Shown: in pieces, positions 32,985-42,244 of the stretch
Position numbering within the stretch: the stretch's first letter is position 1
Layout: each line of letters starts with the position of its first letter
Assembly (NCBI RefSeq): GCF_023347295.1
Contig: NZ_CP094469.1
Coordinates: forward strand, 434,001 to 498,000
Source: Faecalibacterium sp. I3-3-33
Lineage (GTDB): Bacteria; Bacillota; Clostridia; Oscillospirales; Ruminococcaceae
Length of the DNA: 64,000 bases
Reading direction: 5' to 3'
Program-made: the position numbers and the translations under genes
Notes under the pieces: generated by a model
Database searches by the model: none
The model's input: the letters and a program-made list of their open reading frames with translations, nothing else
Told to the model about the DNA's origin: nothing

Positions 32985-35900
32985 TTACACCTCCAATTCC
33001 TTTGCCTTTTCCCGTGGCGGTGTTTGCTTGCTCTGCTCCTTTTTTGCGGCATCCAGCTGTGCCCGGATGGACGGCTTTTTCGATTTGGCCGTTCGGGATT
33101 TTTTTGCTTTCGGCGCCTTTTCCTCGGCTTTGACTGCGGCGGCAAGGTCTGTCAAAGAAATTTGTTCCCCGGCCTTTGCTTTGGCCTCCAACTCGCCCAG
33201 AGAGGGCGCATTGTTCAGCACGCCATCAATCATATTTTCGTTTTGTTCGCTGGAAAGTTCTGCGGTGCGCAGCGGATTTTCCCGCAAAAACTCCGGCACC
33301 TGCTGGAAGCCAACACTGTCGCAGTAATGGGCGGTGTCCTGCCCATTCTGGTGCAGCACCACCACATCCGAAACAGACAGTGAGTGTCCCTTGAAATCTG
33401 CCGGATAGTCCACATTGAATGTGCGGTAGATGTCCTCCAACGTGGTGCCAGCAGTCAGCGGCGCGGCGTATACTTCCGTATAGTTGGCCTTGTCCACGGT
33501 CAAACCGGCAGCCTGCAGGCGGTCGTAGGGTTCAAAACGGTAATCACGGGTGGAATCCTCATTGCGCAGCTGGTAGATGGAAAAGCTGTCCTGCTGTGGT
33601 ACCTCAAAACCTGCCGCTGCGTATTCCTCTACGGTCATTCCGGCAGTCGCCGCTTCCTGCGCGATCTCGGCCTGCACCTGCGCCTTGTAATCCTGCAAGC
33701 TCTGGTCGAAGTCGGCCAGCTTGGGCGGTTCCGGCAAGTTATACTGGCCTTGGTTAAGCAGCGGGCGGCAGTCCTGCACATAGGCCACAACAGTGTTGTA
33801 ATAGGCAGCCTGTTCCGGCGAAATGTTCTGCCCCTCCTGCAAAGCGGTGGCGGCGGTCTGCTCCATAGCCGAAAGATTGCAATGTTGTTTGAGGTACGGG
33901 ATAAACTCGGTCAGCACCATTTCCCGCTCTGCCTTGTCTTGTTCCCACGCTTCCGGGCCTTTGTTGTGCAGAACAAAATTTTTCCAGTTCTCGTCCTTGG
34001 CGTAGTATTCGTGGTAGTTCTGGATATGCTGAATCAAAGGACCCTCTCCGTCACCAAAATCCTGCCGCCCCTCGTAGTTATCCGGCTGGCCGTTCATAGT
34101 AAAGTCAATGCGGAAGGCTGTTTTGTCGTACCAGCCGCCCGTGTAGCCGTCCTTTTCCCGGTCAGTGTGCTGGGCGGCGTCCAGTTCTTCAAAAACACGA
34201 TTCGCTACGGACAGCGGCATGGTTTCGCTGTCCTGCAGCTTGTCGCTTTCACTCCACAAAATCGTAACCGTGGGCTCTGCGGCGGGGTCTGGAATTTTAA
34301 CAGGTTCTGGAATTTCGTTGGCCTTTTCTGCGGCCTCTTGGAATGCCGCTAGCTTATCGCCCAACAGGACTTCCGACACCGGGGCTGTCTGCCCCAGCAG
34401 ATTAAGCGCTTCCTGCCCGGCATCCGGCAGGGTCAGACCGGGCGCGTCCAGCTGGCCTCCGTCCAGAGCCGTGTGGTCCGGGCCATACAGAGTGTAGTCA
34501 TAGCCAGAATCGCAGGTCTGGATGAACAGGGTGTTGCCACTGTCCAGCACAAATGCAGTCTCCTGTGCAGCAGAAAGGTCTGCTTCCCGCTGCTGGCGCA
34601 GTTCTGCCAGATGTTCGTCCAGCGCAGAGATCAGCTCATGGGCTGTGCTGCGGATAACTTCCAGAGAGGCTTTCAGTTCGGCCAGTTCCCGGCCGGAACT
34701 CCACCCGGCCACATAGCCAAAGGAATACTCGGACGTGTCCAGCCCGTAGTGCTGGCAGACGGCATAGGCAACGCTTTCGGCCTGCACCTCGCGGGTGCGG
34801 CTGTCCGGGCGGTTGCTCTGTTCCGGGGTGTTCGGGTCGATGGTGTGCAGCTTTGCATGGGCGATCTCATGGATGGCTGTCTTGATGGTCTGTAACTGGC
34901 TCATGCCCTCTTGGATGGCAATGCGGTTGTCGAGCAGATGAAAGTACCCATGCGCGCCGCCCTCGATGTCCTCAAACCCGATGGGCACCGGGGATGTCTG
35001 CTCCAATGCCTTGAAAAAATCTTGGTAGTCCTGCACGCTGCCGGACAGTTCATCCACAGCAATGGACGGCAGTGGTTCACCCTCAGTCTGGCTGACATCG
35101 AACACGGACACCACCTTAAAGGCCGGAATCTGTACCGTTTTTTCTTCGGTCAGCGGCTTGCCGTCCTTGTCCAGAATCGGCTTGCCCTGTTCGTCCAGCT
35201 TTTCCATCTTCTGCTTCACCTTATACGGCGCAGGGGCAAGGATTTTGATACCTTTTTCGCCTTTCTTCACGGTGCGGTGGAACGTGTCCTTCCACTTGTT
35301 GAAGCCCGCCACCAGTTGCCCGCCCTGCATGGCGATCAGCAAGGTGTTGTTGAAGCTGTAATTGTGGAATTTCGCCATCGTGGTGAGATAGACTTTGTAA
35401 CGGTCGCTGTCGAACAACTGCTGAATCCCTGTTTCCAGCCGGTCCGTGATTTCTTTCATGCGTTCCGCGCTGTCCTTTCCGTTCAGGATAATGGGAATAA
35501 CTTTCTGCGGTTCTGTTTCAGGCTGAACAGGCGGCGGGATGTTGGCCGAATCTCGCAAAACTTCCGGCGCAGGAAAGGACAGCACCCGGTATTCCTCCGG
35601 CACAGGCTGGCCCTCGTGGACTTTCTGCCACGCATCCCCGCTTTTGACAAGGTAGCCATACTCGGTAAACACGCCCTGCTCCTGCTGGGCCACATACCGG
35701 CCGAACTGCGCCGTGTCGATGCCGCCTTTCCATTCGTCCGGCATATCCACCATGCCGGAACGGTTCAGATAGTAGTCGCCCAGTTGGGCAGGCCCGTGCA
35801 CATCCGGCAGATGCACATAGTAGTCCACGTTTTCGGGAAAGTCGGTGATTCTCCCGATGCTGAAAAGCTCACTCTGCGGGGCTTGCAAAGCGGCGTTCAG

Positions 35901-36179
35901 CTCTGCGCGTTCCCCGGCAGAAAGCGTTTCCAGCCGTGCGGCAAGAAAGTTCAGCTCGTCCACATTGGATGCCAGCACCATGTTGTAGGGGATGGCAAAA
36001 CGCTTTTCTTCCTCGGCAAAATAGCCGGAAATGAAAAGGCCCTGCGGATTATCGGACGAAATGTCGATTTGCCGCAGGGCTGCTTGTACCTGTTCGGTTG
36101 TGGTAGGCAGGTCCAGCCAGACGCCATCCCTGCCTTGCTGCTGCCGATTTTGCAGCTGGATGGAAAATAATTCGCTCAT
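32985..36179 (-). CDS. Large ArdA/ArdC/YodL multidomain protein
   Basis: 1064 aa, assembled from several mobile-element domains. About 110-215 is ArdA-like (DYYVHLPDVHGPAQLGDYYLN). About 240-520 is an ArdC-type ssDNA-binding domain (MAKFHNYSFNNTLLIAMQGG) joined to a zinc metallopeptidase motif HEIAHAKLH. About 895-1000 is the YodL domain (FSIYQLRNEDSTRDYRF). The basic tail carries a KKSRTAKSKKPS stretch. The protein probably protects incoming single-stranded DNA and counters restriction. The pieces are known separately in ICEs; the fused layout occurs in gut Clostridia. Confidence 0.78.
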   Translation of the reverse strand: MSELFSIQLQNRQQQGRDGVWLDLPTTTEQVQAALRQIDISSDNPQGLFISGYFAEEEKRFAIPYNMVLASNVDELNFLAARLETLSAGERAELNAALQAPQSELFSIGRITDFPENVDYYVHLPDVHGPAQLGDYYLNRSGMVDMPDEWKGGIDTAQFGRYVAQQEQGVFTEYGYLVKSGDAWQKVHEGQPVPEEYRVLSFPAPEVLRDSANIPPPVQPETEPQKVIPIILNGKDSAERMKEITDRLETGIQQLFDSDRYKVYLTTMAKFHNYSFNNTLLIAMQGGQLVAGFNKWKDTFHRTVKKGEKGIKILAPAPYKVKQKMEKLDEQGKPILDKDGKPLTEEKTVQIPAFKVVSVFDVSQTEGEPLPSIAVDELSGSVQDYQDFFKALEQTSPVPIGFEDIEGGAHGYFHLLDNRIAIQEGMSQLQTIKTAIHEIAHAKLHTIDPNTPEQSNRPDSRTREVQAESVAYAVCQHYGLDTSEYSFGYVAGWSSGRELAELKASLEVIRSTAHELISALDEHLAELRQQREADLSAAQETAFVLDSGNTLFIQTCDSGYDYTLYGPDHTALDGGQLDAPGLTLPDAGQEALNLLGQTAPVSEVLLGDKLAAFQEAAEKANEIPEPVKIPDPAAEPTVTILWSESDKLQDSETMPLSVANRVFEELDAAQHTDREKDGYTGGWYDKTAFRIDFTMNGQPDNYEGRQDFGDGEGPLIQHIQNYHEYYAKDENWKNFVLHNKGPEAWEQDKAEREMVLTEFIPYLKQHCNLSAMEQTAATALQEGQNISPEQAAYYNTVVAYVQDCRPLLNQGQYNLPEPPKLADFDQSLQDYKAQVQAEIAQEAATAGMTVEEYAAAGFEVPQQDSFSIYQLRNEDSTRDYRFEPYDRLQAAGLTVDKANYTEVYAAPLTAGTTLEDIYRTFNVDYPADFKGHSLSVSDVVVLHQNGQDTAHYCDSVGFQQVPEFLRENPLRTAELSSEQNENMIDGVLNNAPSLGELEAKAKAGEQISLTDLAAAVKAEEKAPKAKKSRTAKSKKPSIRAQLDAAKKEQSKQTPPREKAKELEV

Positions 36180-36278
36180 TTGGTCACACTCCTTTTTTGC
36201 TATCCTACGGATAGAGAGAGCCGGTTATGGCAAAATGAAATGCTTCACCTTACCATAACCGGCCCTCGTATTTTTGCC

Positions 36279-38396
36279 TTACTCTTTGCGCTCTACCCGG
36301 TAATTGACGTACTTGCCTCCCGTATCTGCCAGAAGCACCGTTGCATCATAGGTTTTGCCTGTCTTTCCGGAATAGAGGCCCTTGACCTTTGCCTTACCGT
36401 TTTTGAGCAGAGCAGCGGCGATCTTCGGTGTGAACGCCTTTTTGCGCTGCTCAAAGAAGCGGTCATTCTTCCACATCACGAACTGACAGCTACGATTCCC
36501 GCAGTAGAAGTTTTTCTTGCCCTCATAGACGTTTTCACTGCACCGGGGACACTTGCCGATAATAACCCGTTCCGACTGGAACAGGTTTTGCTTATCTGCA
36601 CTGATACAAGAATAGGTCTTGACCAGCTGGCGCACCTGCGCCTCAATTTCGGCCATGAACTCGTCCGGGTCTGCATTGCCCTTGGCAATCTCGGTCAGAC
36701 GATTCTCCCATTCGGCGGTCAGAGAGGGAGAGGTCAGGCTTTCCGGCAGAACCACCGCCAGATTGACGCCGTCCTTGGTGGGAACAAGTTGCTTGCCCTT
36801 GCGCTGCACAAAGCCCATTTGCACCAGTTTTTCCAGAATCGCGGCACGGGTGGCGGGTGTGCCCAGCCCCTTGCGTTCTGCATGGCCCAGGCCACCCTCT
36901 CTTGCTCCTGCGGAGCAATTCACCTTGTCCTCCGGCATATCTTCGGCCCCGGCCCGCTCCATTGCTGACAGGAGCGTATCTTCGGTGTAGGCTTTCGGCG
37001 GGGACGTGAAGTGTTCCGAAACGTTAGCCGTCACGGAAAAACTCTGTCCCTCGGCCAGTTCCGGCAGGGTGTTCAGCACTTCTTCCTCGGTATCTGATTT
37101 CAGGGTGGAGCGGAACTGCTGGTCGATCTCTTTCCAGCCGAGAATAAGCACCGTTTTTCCCTTGGCGGTGAACTCGTTCCCGGCGCAGGAGAACACAGCA
37201 GTCACAGTTTCGTACTCATGGGGCGCGGCTATCGCGCAGAGCAGCTTGGAGCAGACAAGGTTCAGCAGCTTGCATTCACTCTCGGCAAGGCCGGTGAAGC
37301 CCTGTTTTACAAATTCGGCCGTGGGAAGGATGGCATGATGGTCCGCTACCTTTTTGCTGTTCAGCACACGGTCTACATCCGGGGTAAGTGCAAGCCCTTG
37401 GGCAAAGGGCAGCAGCCCCAGCAGATCAGACACAAGATGTTGTGCTGTCTGGCCCATGTCCTCGGTCAGATATTGGCTGTCTGTGCGGGGATAAGTCAGC
37501 AGTTTCTTTTCGTAAAGCTGCTGGGCGTAATCAAGGGTCTGCTTGGCCGTGAAACCGAACAGACGGTTTGCCTCCCGCTGCAAGGTGGTCAGGTCATAGA
37601 GCTTGGGCGGCTGTTCTGTCTTTTTCTCCCGTTTGACAGAAGTACAAACGGTAGTTGTGCCTGTGCATTTTTCTTTGAGAGAATTTGCGGTTTCTGCATC
37701 CGCAATGCGCCCACTGTCTGCTTTCAGGCTGCCGGAATGGATGCCGACCGTATAATACTTTTCTTTCTGGAAGCGCAGGATTTTTGCATCCCGGTCCACC
37801 AGCATTTTCAATGTCGGTGTCTGTACGCGGCCCACGGTCAGAGTCTTGTGGTACAGCACCGAAAACAGCCGCGTTGCATTGATGCCCACCAGCCAATCTG
37901 CTTTTGCACGGCAGAGGGCCGATTGGTACAGCGCATCATAATCCGAATCCGGGCACAGGTTTGCAAAGCCCTCCCGGATGGCGGCATCCTCCATGCTGGA
38001 AATCCAGAGCCGCTTTACGGGTTTCGTGCAGCCGGCCATTTGGTAGACAAAGCGGAAGATCAGTTCTCCCTCCCGGCCTGCGTCGGTTGCGGCGGTCACA
38101 CTGTCCACATCCGGGCGGTTGAGCAGAGAGCGCACAATTTCAAACTGCTGTTTCTTTTCGTCCGGGACAATGAACTGCCACGGCTGGGGCAGGATGGGCA
38201 AATCTTCATACTTCCACTTGCAGTATTTTTCATCGTACTGGCCCGCTTCCGCAAAGGACACCAGATGCCCGATGCACCAGCTGACAAGATACCCGTCGCC
38301 CTGCCAGTAGCCGTTTTGCTTTTCATCGGCCCCGATCACGGTGGCAATGCTGCGGGCAACACTGGGCTTTTCGGCAATCACCAGCTGAACGCTCAT
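36279..38396 (-). CDS. topB: DNA topoisomerase III (ICE type)
   Basis: 705 aa. The Toprim domain starts LVIAEKPSVARSIATVIGA and has TDAGREGELIF (about 99-109). The catalytic Tyr lies in LLTYPRTDSQYLTEDM. The C-terminus carries a zinc-finger-like CPRCSENV ... CGNRSC and a topoisomerase C-terminal repeat (FTPKIAAALLKNGKAKVKGL). It is a type IA enzyme that separates linked single strands during conjugative replication. It overlaps the upstream gene by 4 bp. Confidence 0.95.
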   Translation of the reverse strand: MSVQLVIAEKPSVARSIATVIGADEKQNGYWQGDGYLVSWCIGHLVSFAEAGQYDEKYCKWKYEDLPILPQPWQFIVPDEKKQQFEIVRSLLNRPDVDSVTAATDAGREGELIFRFVYQMAGCTKPVKRLWISSMEDAAIREGFANLCPDSDYDALYQSALCRAKADWLVGINATRLFSVLYHKTLTVGRVQTPTLKMLVDRDAKILRFQKEKYYTVGIHSGSLKADSGRIADAETANSLKEKCTGTTTVCTSVKREKKTEQPPKLYDLTTLQREANRLFGFTAKQTLDYAQQLYEKKLLTYPRTDSQYLTEDMGQTAQHLVSDLLGLLPFAQGLALTPDVDRVLNSKKVADHHAILPTAEFVKQGFTGLAESECKLLNLVCSKLLCAIAAPHEYETVTAVFSCAGNEFTAKGKTVLILGWKEIDQQFRSTLKSDTEEEVLNTLPELAEGQSFSVTANVSEHFTSPPKAYTEDTLLSAMERAGAEDMPEDKVNCSAGAREGGLGHAERKGLGTPATRAAILEKLVQMGFVQRKGKQLVPTKDGVNLAVVLPESLTSPSLTAEWENRLTEIAKGNADPDEFMAEIEAQVRQLVKTYSCISADKQNLFQSERVIIGKCPRCSENVYEGKKNFYCGNRSCQFVMWKNDRFFEQRKKAFTPKIAAALLKNGKAKVKGLYSGKTGKTYDATVLLADTGGKYVNYRVERKE

Positions 38397-39115
38397 GTTT
38401 CGTCCTCCTGTCCGTTCTCCGAATGAATCTCGATTTCAGCCGGTTCCTCGTCTGCATCCTCGTCCTCGCCAAAATCGTATTCGTCCAGATCATCGTGCCC
38501 GGTGGTATCGGCCTTGGGCTTGCGGAACTTGAAATAATAGAGTGCCGCGCCACCGCCCGCCAGAGCCAGCGCCAGCAGAATCATCAGACTGCCCATGTTG
38601 GATTTCGGCTTTTCCTGCGGCGTTTCGGTGTCGGTTTTCACAGCTTCCGGGGCCGTGCAGTTGCGCAGACTCTTTTCACACAAGGGGCAGTTTTCGTTCA
38701 CGTTTCCTGCCTCACATTTCACCGTGCAGGTGCAGACCTCGGCGGCCTGCGGCTCTTCATCCAGCAGGGCCAGCAAGTCGGCATCGTCCACTTGGTTCAG
38801 GAAGTGAACGGATGTTTCTTTGTCCTCATTGGCGCGGTCGATCAGAATGTAAAAATAATTCCCGGCCTTGGTGGTCACAGTGATAAGCTGCTTGTCGCCA
38901 TAGAAATCATCCACCAGTGTTGCATTGCCCTTGGGCGTGATGGGCACACCCTCCGGCTCCATGCCGCCCGTAGTTGGTTCTTCCTCGGTAATTTCCGGCA
39001 GAGGTTCCGGGGCAGGGTCAGTGCCGCTTGCAAAAGCGGGCATGGAGAACGAGCAGAGGCAGAGCAGGATAGCCAGCAATCCAGCAGCAAAACGGTAGTT
39101 CCAATCAGGTTTCAT
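38393..39115 (-). CDS. CD1107-family (DUF4366) mobile element membrane protein
   Basis: 240 aa. The start at 39115 lies 9 bp after AGGAGG. A signal peptide (FAAGLLAILLCLCSFSMPAFA) leads to an external domain with GNYFYILIDRANEDKETVHFL-like strands (NYFYILIDRANEDKETSVHF) and a cysteine-rich patch. A C-terminal membrane span (SLMILLALALAGGGAALYYF) is followed by an acidic cytoplasmic tail. A cell-envelope part of the conjugation machine; exact role unknown. Confidence 0.8.
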   Translation of the reverse strand: MKPDWNYRFAAGLLAILLCLCSFSMPAFASGTDPAPEPLPEITEEEPTTGGMEPEGVPITPKGNATLVDDFYGDKQLITVTTKAGNYFYILIDRANEDKETSVHFLNQVDDADLLALLDEEPQAAEVCTCTVKCEAGNVNENCPLCEKSLRNCTAPEAVKTDTETPQEKPKSNMGSLMILLALALAGGGAALYYFKFRKPKADTTGHDDLDEYDFGEDEDADEEPAEIEIHSENGQEDET

Positions 39116-39356
39116 CGGCGGCATCCTCCTGTTTGTGGTACGGGGTGACGGTAGGAGCGGCGTTCAGCGCACCGCTGCGCAGAAAAGCCGCAAACTCGTC
39201 CGGTTTCATGTTCATGCTGCGCACCAGCTGAATGATCTGCAAATTTTCCTGTTCGGTCTTTGCAGCTTCCAGTTCTTTCAACTGCTGCTGGTATTCGCTG
39301 ATTTTTTCTTTGAGCCGTTCAATATCGCGCTCAATGCGGGAAAGTCTTTTTGCCAT
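39105..39356 (-). CDS. DUF4315-family ICE protein
   Basis: 83 aa. The first half is a coiled coil (SRIERDIERLKEKISEYQQQ). The second half is a short helical region (MNMKPDEFAAFLRSG). Always found between the DUF4366 and NlpC/P60 genes in this ICE type. It overlaps the DUF4366 start by 11 bp. Confidence 0.82.
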   Translation of the reverse strand: MAKRLSRIERDIERLKEKISEYQQQLKELEAAKTEQENLQIIQLVRSMNMKPDEFAAFLRSGALNAAPTVTPYHKQEDAADET

Positions 39357-39374
39357 ACAAAATCCTTTCTGGCG

Positions 39375-41351
39375 TCACGGTAAACGCCCGTAGCTATAAA
39401 AATGTTCCTGCCAATATTTTGAGTTGAGGTTCGTGTAGGAGATGGGGTCGCCACAGTGCAGCATGATGGAATTGCCCACATAGATGCCGCAATGGCTCAC
39501 GCCGGGGGTATCGTAGGTTCCCTTGAAAAACACAAGGTCGCCCGGTTTGACCTGCGCCGCCGAAACAGGAGTGCAGAGGTTATAAAGCCCCTGTGCGTTC
39601 TTGCGGCCCACGTTCCAGCCGGAGTGATTCAGCACCCACGAAATGTAGCCGCTGCAATCAAAGCTGGTGCTGGGCGAACTGCCGCCCCACACATACGGGT
39701 AGCCGATGTACTTCGTGGCTTCCTCCATCATGGCGGCAAACCTATCATCCTTTAGTGCTTCCGGGGGAATATCGTAGTAGGTGGGCTGCTTGATGGTGGA
39801 CGCATTGGGGTACTGTGCCTGCCCGAACAAATCCGGCCGGTTGCCCAGCGTGCGCATATAGAGCGAATAAGCACTGAGTTGTTCTTCGGTCAGCACTTCC
39901 ACGGGCAGGTGAGATAAATCTTTGTTCTTCAGCTTGACCGTACAGATGTAGTATTCATACGGCTCTTGGTAGGTGATAACCTGCGGCACACCATACGGGC
40001 CAATAATGACCATCATTTTTGTGCGGTAACGTATCTGCATGGTCACGGTCTCGGTCAGAATGTATTGCTTTTCAAACAGCATTTCAAGTTCACCCTGCAC
40101 CTCGGCCAGCGTGAACACACCGTCATGCAGCGCGGACAAAATCGAGATCAACACATAGGGGTCATGCTCGATTTCGTCCAGATAAAAATGGTACTCGTCA
40201 TAGTTGTGGGTGGCCTCGTAGGTGTCCAGATACCGTTGTAACTTTTGTTCCAGCTTGGCGTAGGCTTTCTCGGCACCCAGCATATCCTTATCCTTGGAAA
40301 AGTAAGAGGATGCCGTCACGCCGGTTCCAGCGGTGCCCGCCATCACGGTGCAGGACTGCAAACCCGTTATCAAGAGCAGAGCCAGCAGACCGAACACCGC
40401 CACGATCAGAATGGTTTTCCAGTTCCGGGCCGCAAATTCGGCTACCCGTTCGCCGCCCTCGGCCGCCAGCTTCGTTACCCGGAAACCGTTCTCTGCGGTG
40501 GTGGCCGCACCCTGCGCGGCGGCTTGGCCGGCCTGCCGTGCAGCTTTGGCATACTGCTGCTTTATACGCTGTTTCTGCCACATCCGGGAAATGGGGTTGC
40601 TGGCGGACTGCGCAAGCTGCGGATTGTCCCGCAAGGATTTTTGGTAAAAGTATTCTGCATTGGCAGACATGAGCTGACGCTCTGCCTTTTCCACGGCCTT
40701 GTAGGGCTTCATCTTGTGGTGCCGGATGCCGCTGCGGATGACCTTGGCGGTCTGATGCTCCACCAGTTCTTCACCCTTGTGGCCACCCTCCACACCCACA
40801 TTTTCGTGTTCGACTTCATGGATTTTTCCGTGAGCGAACAGCAACGCTTCTGATAGCGGGCGGCTGGCCGGGTTTGGTTTCAGGCTGGGCGGGCCTTTGT
40901 CCTGCTGCTCAAAACGCAGGGTGGATTTCGCCTTGCCGCTGGCGGCATCGTAGATTTTTTCCTTGACCGGGACACGTTTTTTCGGCAAAGCAGCGCGGGC
41001 CGCATCCAGCTTGTCGGCTTTCGCTTCCGCCTTTTGGATGTACGGCTGCAACGCCGGGTCTGCCCGTTCTTCTTCGGTCAGTTCCAGACGGGCGGCGGAA
41101 CGGTGCAGACCATCTTCACTCTCGGCGGTTTCCGCAGCTTGTTTGGCTTTTTTCTTTGCCTTGTGCTTGTCCTTTACGTCCTCGGTGCGTTCCAGTATTT
41201 TTTCGGTCTTGCCCTCGGAATCCGTGGAATAATCCTGTTCCGCCTCCCGGCTGGAAACGTTCTCCACAGTGCCGTCCGCCTGATTTTCTACCACCAGACC
41301 GTCACGGGTCATGGTCTGGGTGACTTTGGCTTTTGCCTGCAATTCTTTCAA
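39375..41351 (-). CDS. CD1108-family conjugation protein with NlpC/P60 peptidoglycan hydrolase domain
   Basis: 658 aa. Start TTG at 41351, 7 bp after GGGAGGTG. A charged cytoplasmic N-terminus (about 1-310) precedes one membrane span (ILIVAVFGLLALLLITGL, about 325-343). The external part ends in an NlpC/P60 domain: catalytic Cys in STSFDCSGYISW (about 555), His in PGVSHCGIYVG. It cuts wall peptides to let the transfer channel through, like Tn916 orf14-type proteins. Confidence 0.88.
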   Translation of the reverse strand: MKELQAKAKVTQTMTRDGLVVENQADGTVENVSSREAEQDYSTDSEGKTEKILERTEDVKDKHKAKKKAKQAAETAESEDGLHRSAARLELTEEERADPALQPYIQKAEAKADKLDAARAALPKKRVPVKEKIYDAASGKAKSTLRFEQQDKGPPSLKPNPASRPLSEALLFAHGKIHEVEHENVGVEGGHKGEELVEHQTAKVIRSGIRHHKMKPYKAVEKAERQLMSANAEYFYQKSLRDNPQLAQSASNPISRMWQKQRIKQQYAKAARQAGQAAAQGAATTAENGFRVTKLAAEGGERVAEFAARNWKTILIVAVFGLLALLLITGLQSCTVMAGTAGTGVTASSYFSKDKDMLGAEKAYAKLEQKLQRYLDTYEATHNYDEYHFYLDEIEHDPYVLISILSALHDGVFTLAEVQGELEMLFEKQYILTETVTMQIRYRTKMMVIIGPYGVPQVITYQEPYEYYICTVKLKNKDLSHLPVEVLTEEQLSAYSLYMRTLGNRPDLFGQAQYPNASTIKQPTYYDIPPEALKDDRFAAMMEEATKYIGYPYVWGGSSPSTSFDCSGYISWVLNHSGWNVGRKNAQGLYNLCTPVSAAQVKPGDLVFFKGTYDTPGVSHCGIYVGNSIMLHCGDPISYTNLNSKYWQEHFYSYGRLP

Positions 41352-42244
41352 GGTTCTTCACCTCCCATCGGACAGCGGCCCGTTTCAATGTCCGCAATGT
41401 ATTTTAGAATCGGGAACACCTGCGGCGGCGAAACTGCATTGCCCAGTGTTTTCATCCGCTTGCTGCGGTTCGGCACCTCTTCGGTCAGACGCGGGATGTC
41501 GGAGGGCTCTTTGGCCCAAAGAAAATGTCCGTCCATTTGCGCGGGAAACCCATCAGCCACTCTACCCAGTCCGGGTTGAGATAGGGCTTTTCCAGCGTGG
41601 TGGGGGTCATGCGGTAGACCACATGGGAAAGCCGCGCCGTCCACGCCTTGCCGTCCTTGTTCATCTTGCGGTAGCTGCCGTTCGCAGAGATTTGGATGTC
41701 CAGCCCCTTGCCCACATCCCCGGTGTCGCTGGCAAGGGGGGTGGGAAGCAGCGGAGCCGATGATGAATACCCGTTTCCGTTCGTGCCACGCGCCAACGGC
41801 AGCAGCAGGTAATACGAAAACCCGAACATCGTAACCTGCCTGCTCCAAGTCAATGAGCGTTTTGTCGAGCCCCATACGGAGGAAGCCAGCAACATTTTCT
41901 CCAAGCACCCAACGGGGCTGCAATTCCCGGATGACCCGCAGCATTTCGGGCCACAGGTAGCGTTCATCGTGGAAGCCGCGCTGCCGCCCTGCGGTGGAGA
42001 ACGGCTGGCACGGGAAGCCACCTGAAATGAGGGTGACGGTGCGAAGTCCTGTTTTTTCAAAGAAAGCCTCCTTTGTTACGGTGGTGATGTCCTGAAATCG
42101 GGGCACCTCCGGCCAGTGGCTTGCCAGCACAGCGGCGGGGAAGGCCGCCCACTCGCATTGACAGACAGAGGTGAAACCCGCTGCTTCTGCGGCAAGGTCG
42201 ATGCCGCCGATGCCGGAAAACAAGCTGAAATGTGTTAGGCTCAT
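41348..42244 (-). CDS. DNA (cytosine-5) methyltransferase with compensating frameshifts
   Basis: 298 aa as read. Motif I is FSLFSGIGGIDLAAEAAGF, motif IV GGFPCQPFSTAGRQRG contains the catalytic Cys, motif VI is VLGENV and the last motif is LGNAVSPPQVF. Between about residues 165 and 240 the frame gives His/Gly/Arg-rich sequence without family character. The conserved part (PLASDTGDVGKGLDI to WVEWLMGFPRKWTDI) lies in another frame over the same bases. One extra C in a run of six (41736-41741) and one missing A in the run near 41518 would explain it. If real, the target-recognition region is scrambled and the enzyme is inactive. Confidence 0.85.
   Translation of the reverse strand: MSLTHFSLFSGIGGIDLAAEAAGFTSVCQCEWAAFPAAVLASHWPEVPRFQDITTVTKEAFFEKTGLRTVTLISGGFPCQPFSTAGRQRGFHDERYLWPEMLRVIRELQPRWVLGENVAGFLRMGLDKTLIDLEQAGYDVRVFVLPAAAVGAWHERKRVFIIGSAASHPPCQRHRGCGQGAGHPNLCERQLPQDEQGRQGVDGAAFPCGLPHDPHHAGKALSQPGLGRVADGFPAQMDGHFLWAKEPSDIPRLTEEVPNRSKRMKTLGNAVSPPQVFPILKYIADIETGRCPMGGEEP

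Noticed and set aside
32307..33383. 358-codon and similar plus-strand frames across the conjugation operon
   Set aside because: Shadows of the minus-strand ICE genes, with Phe/Leu/Gly bias and no domains.
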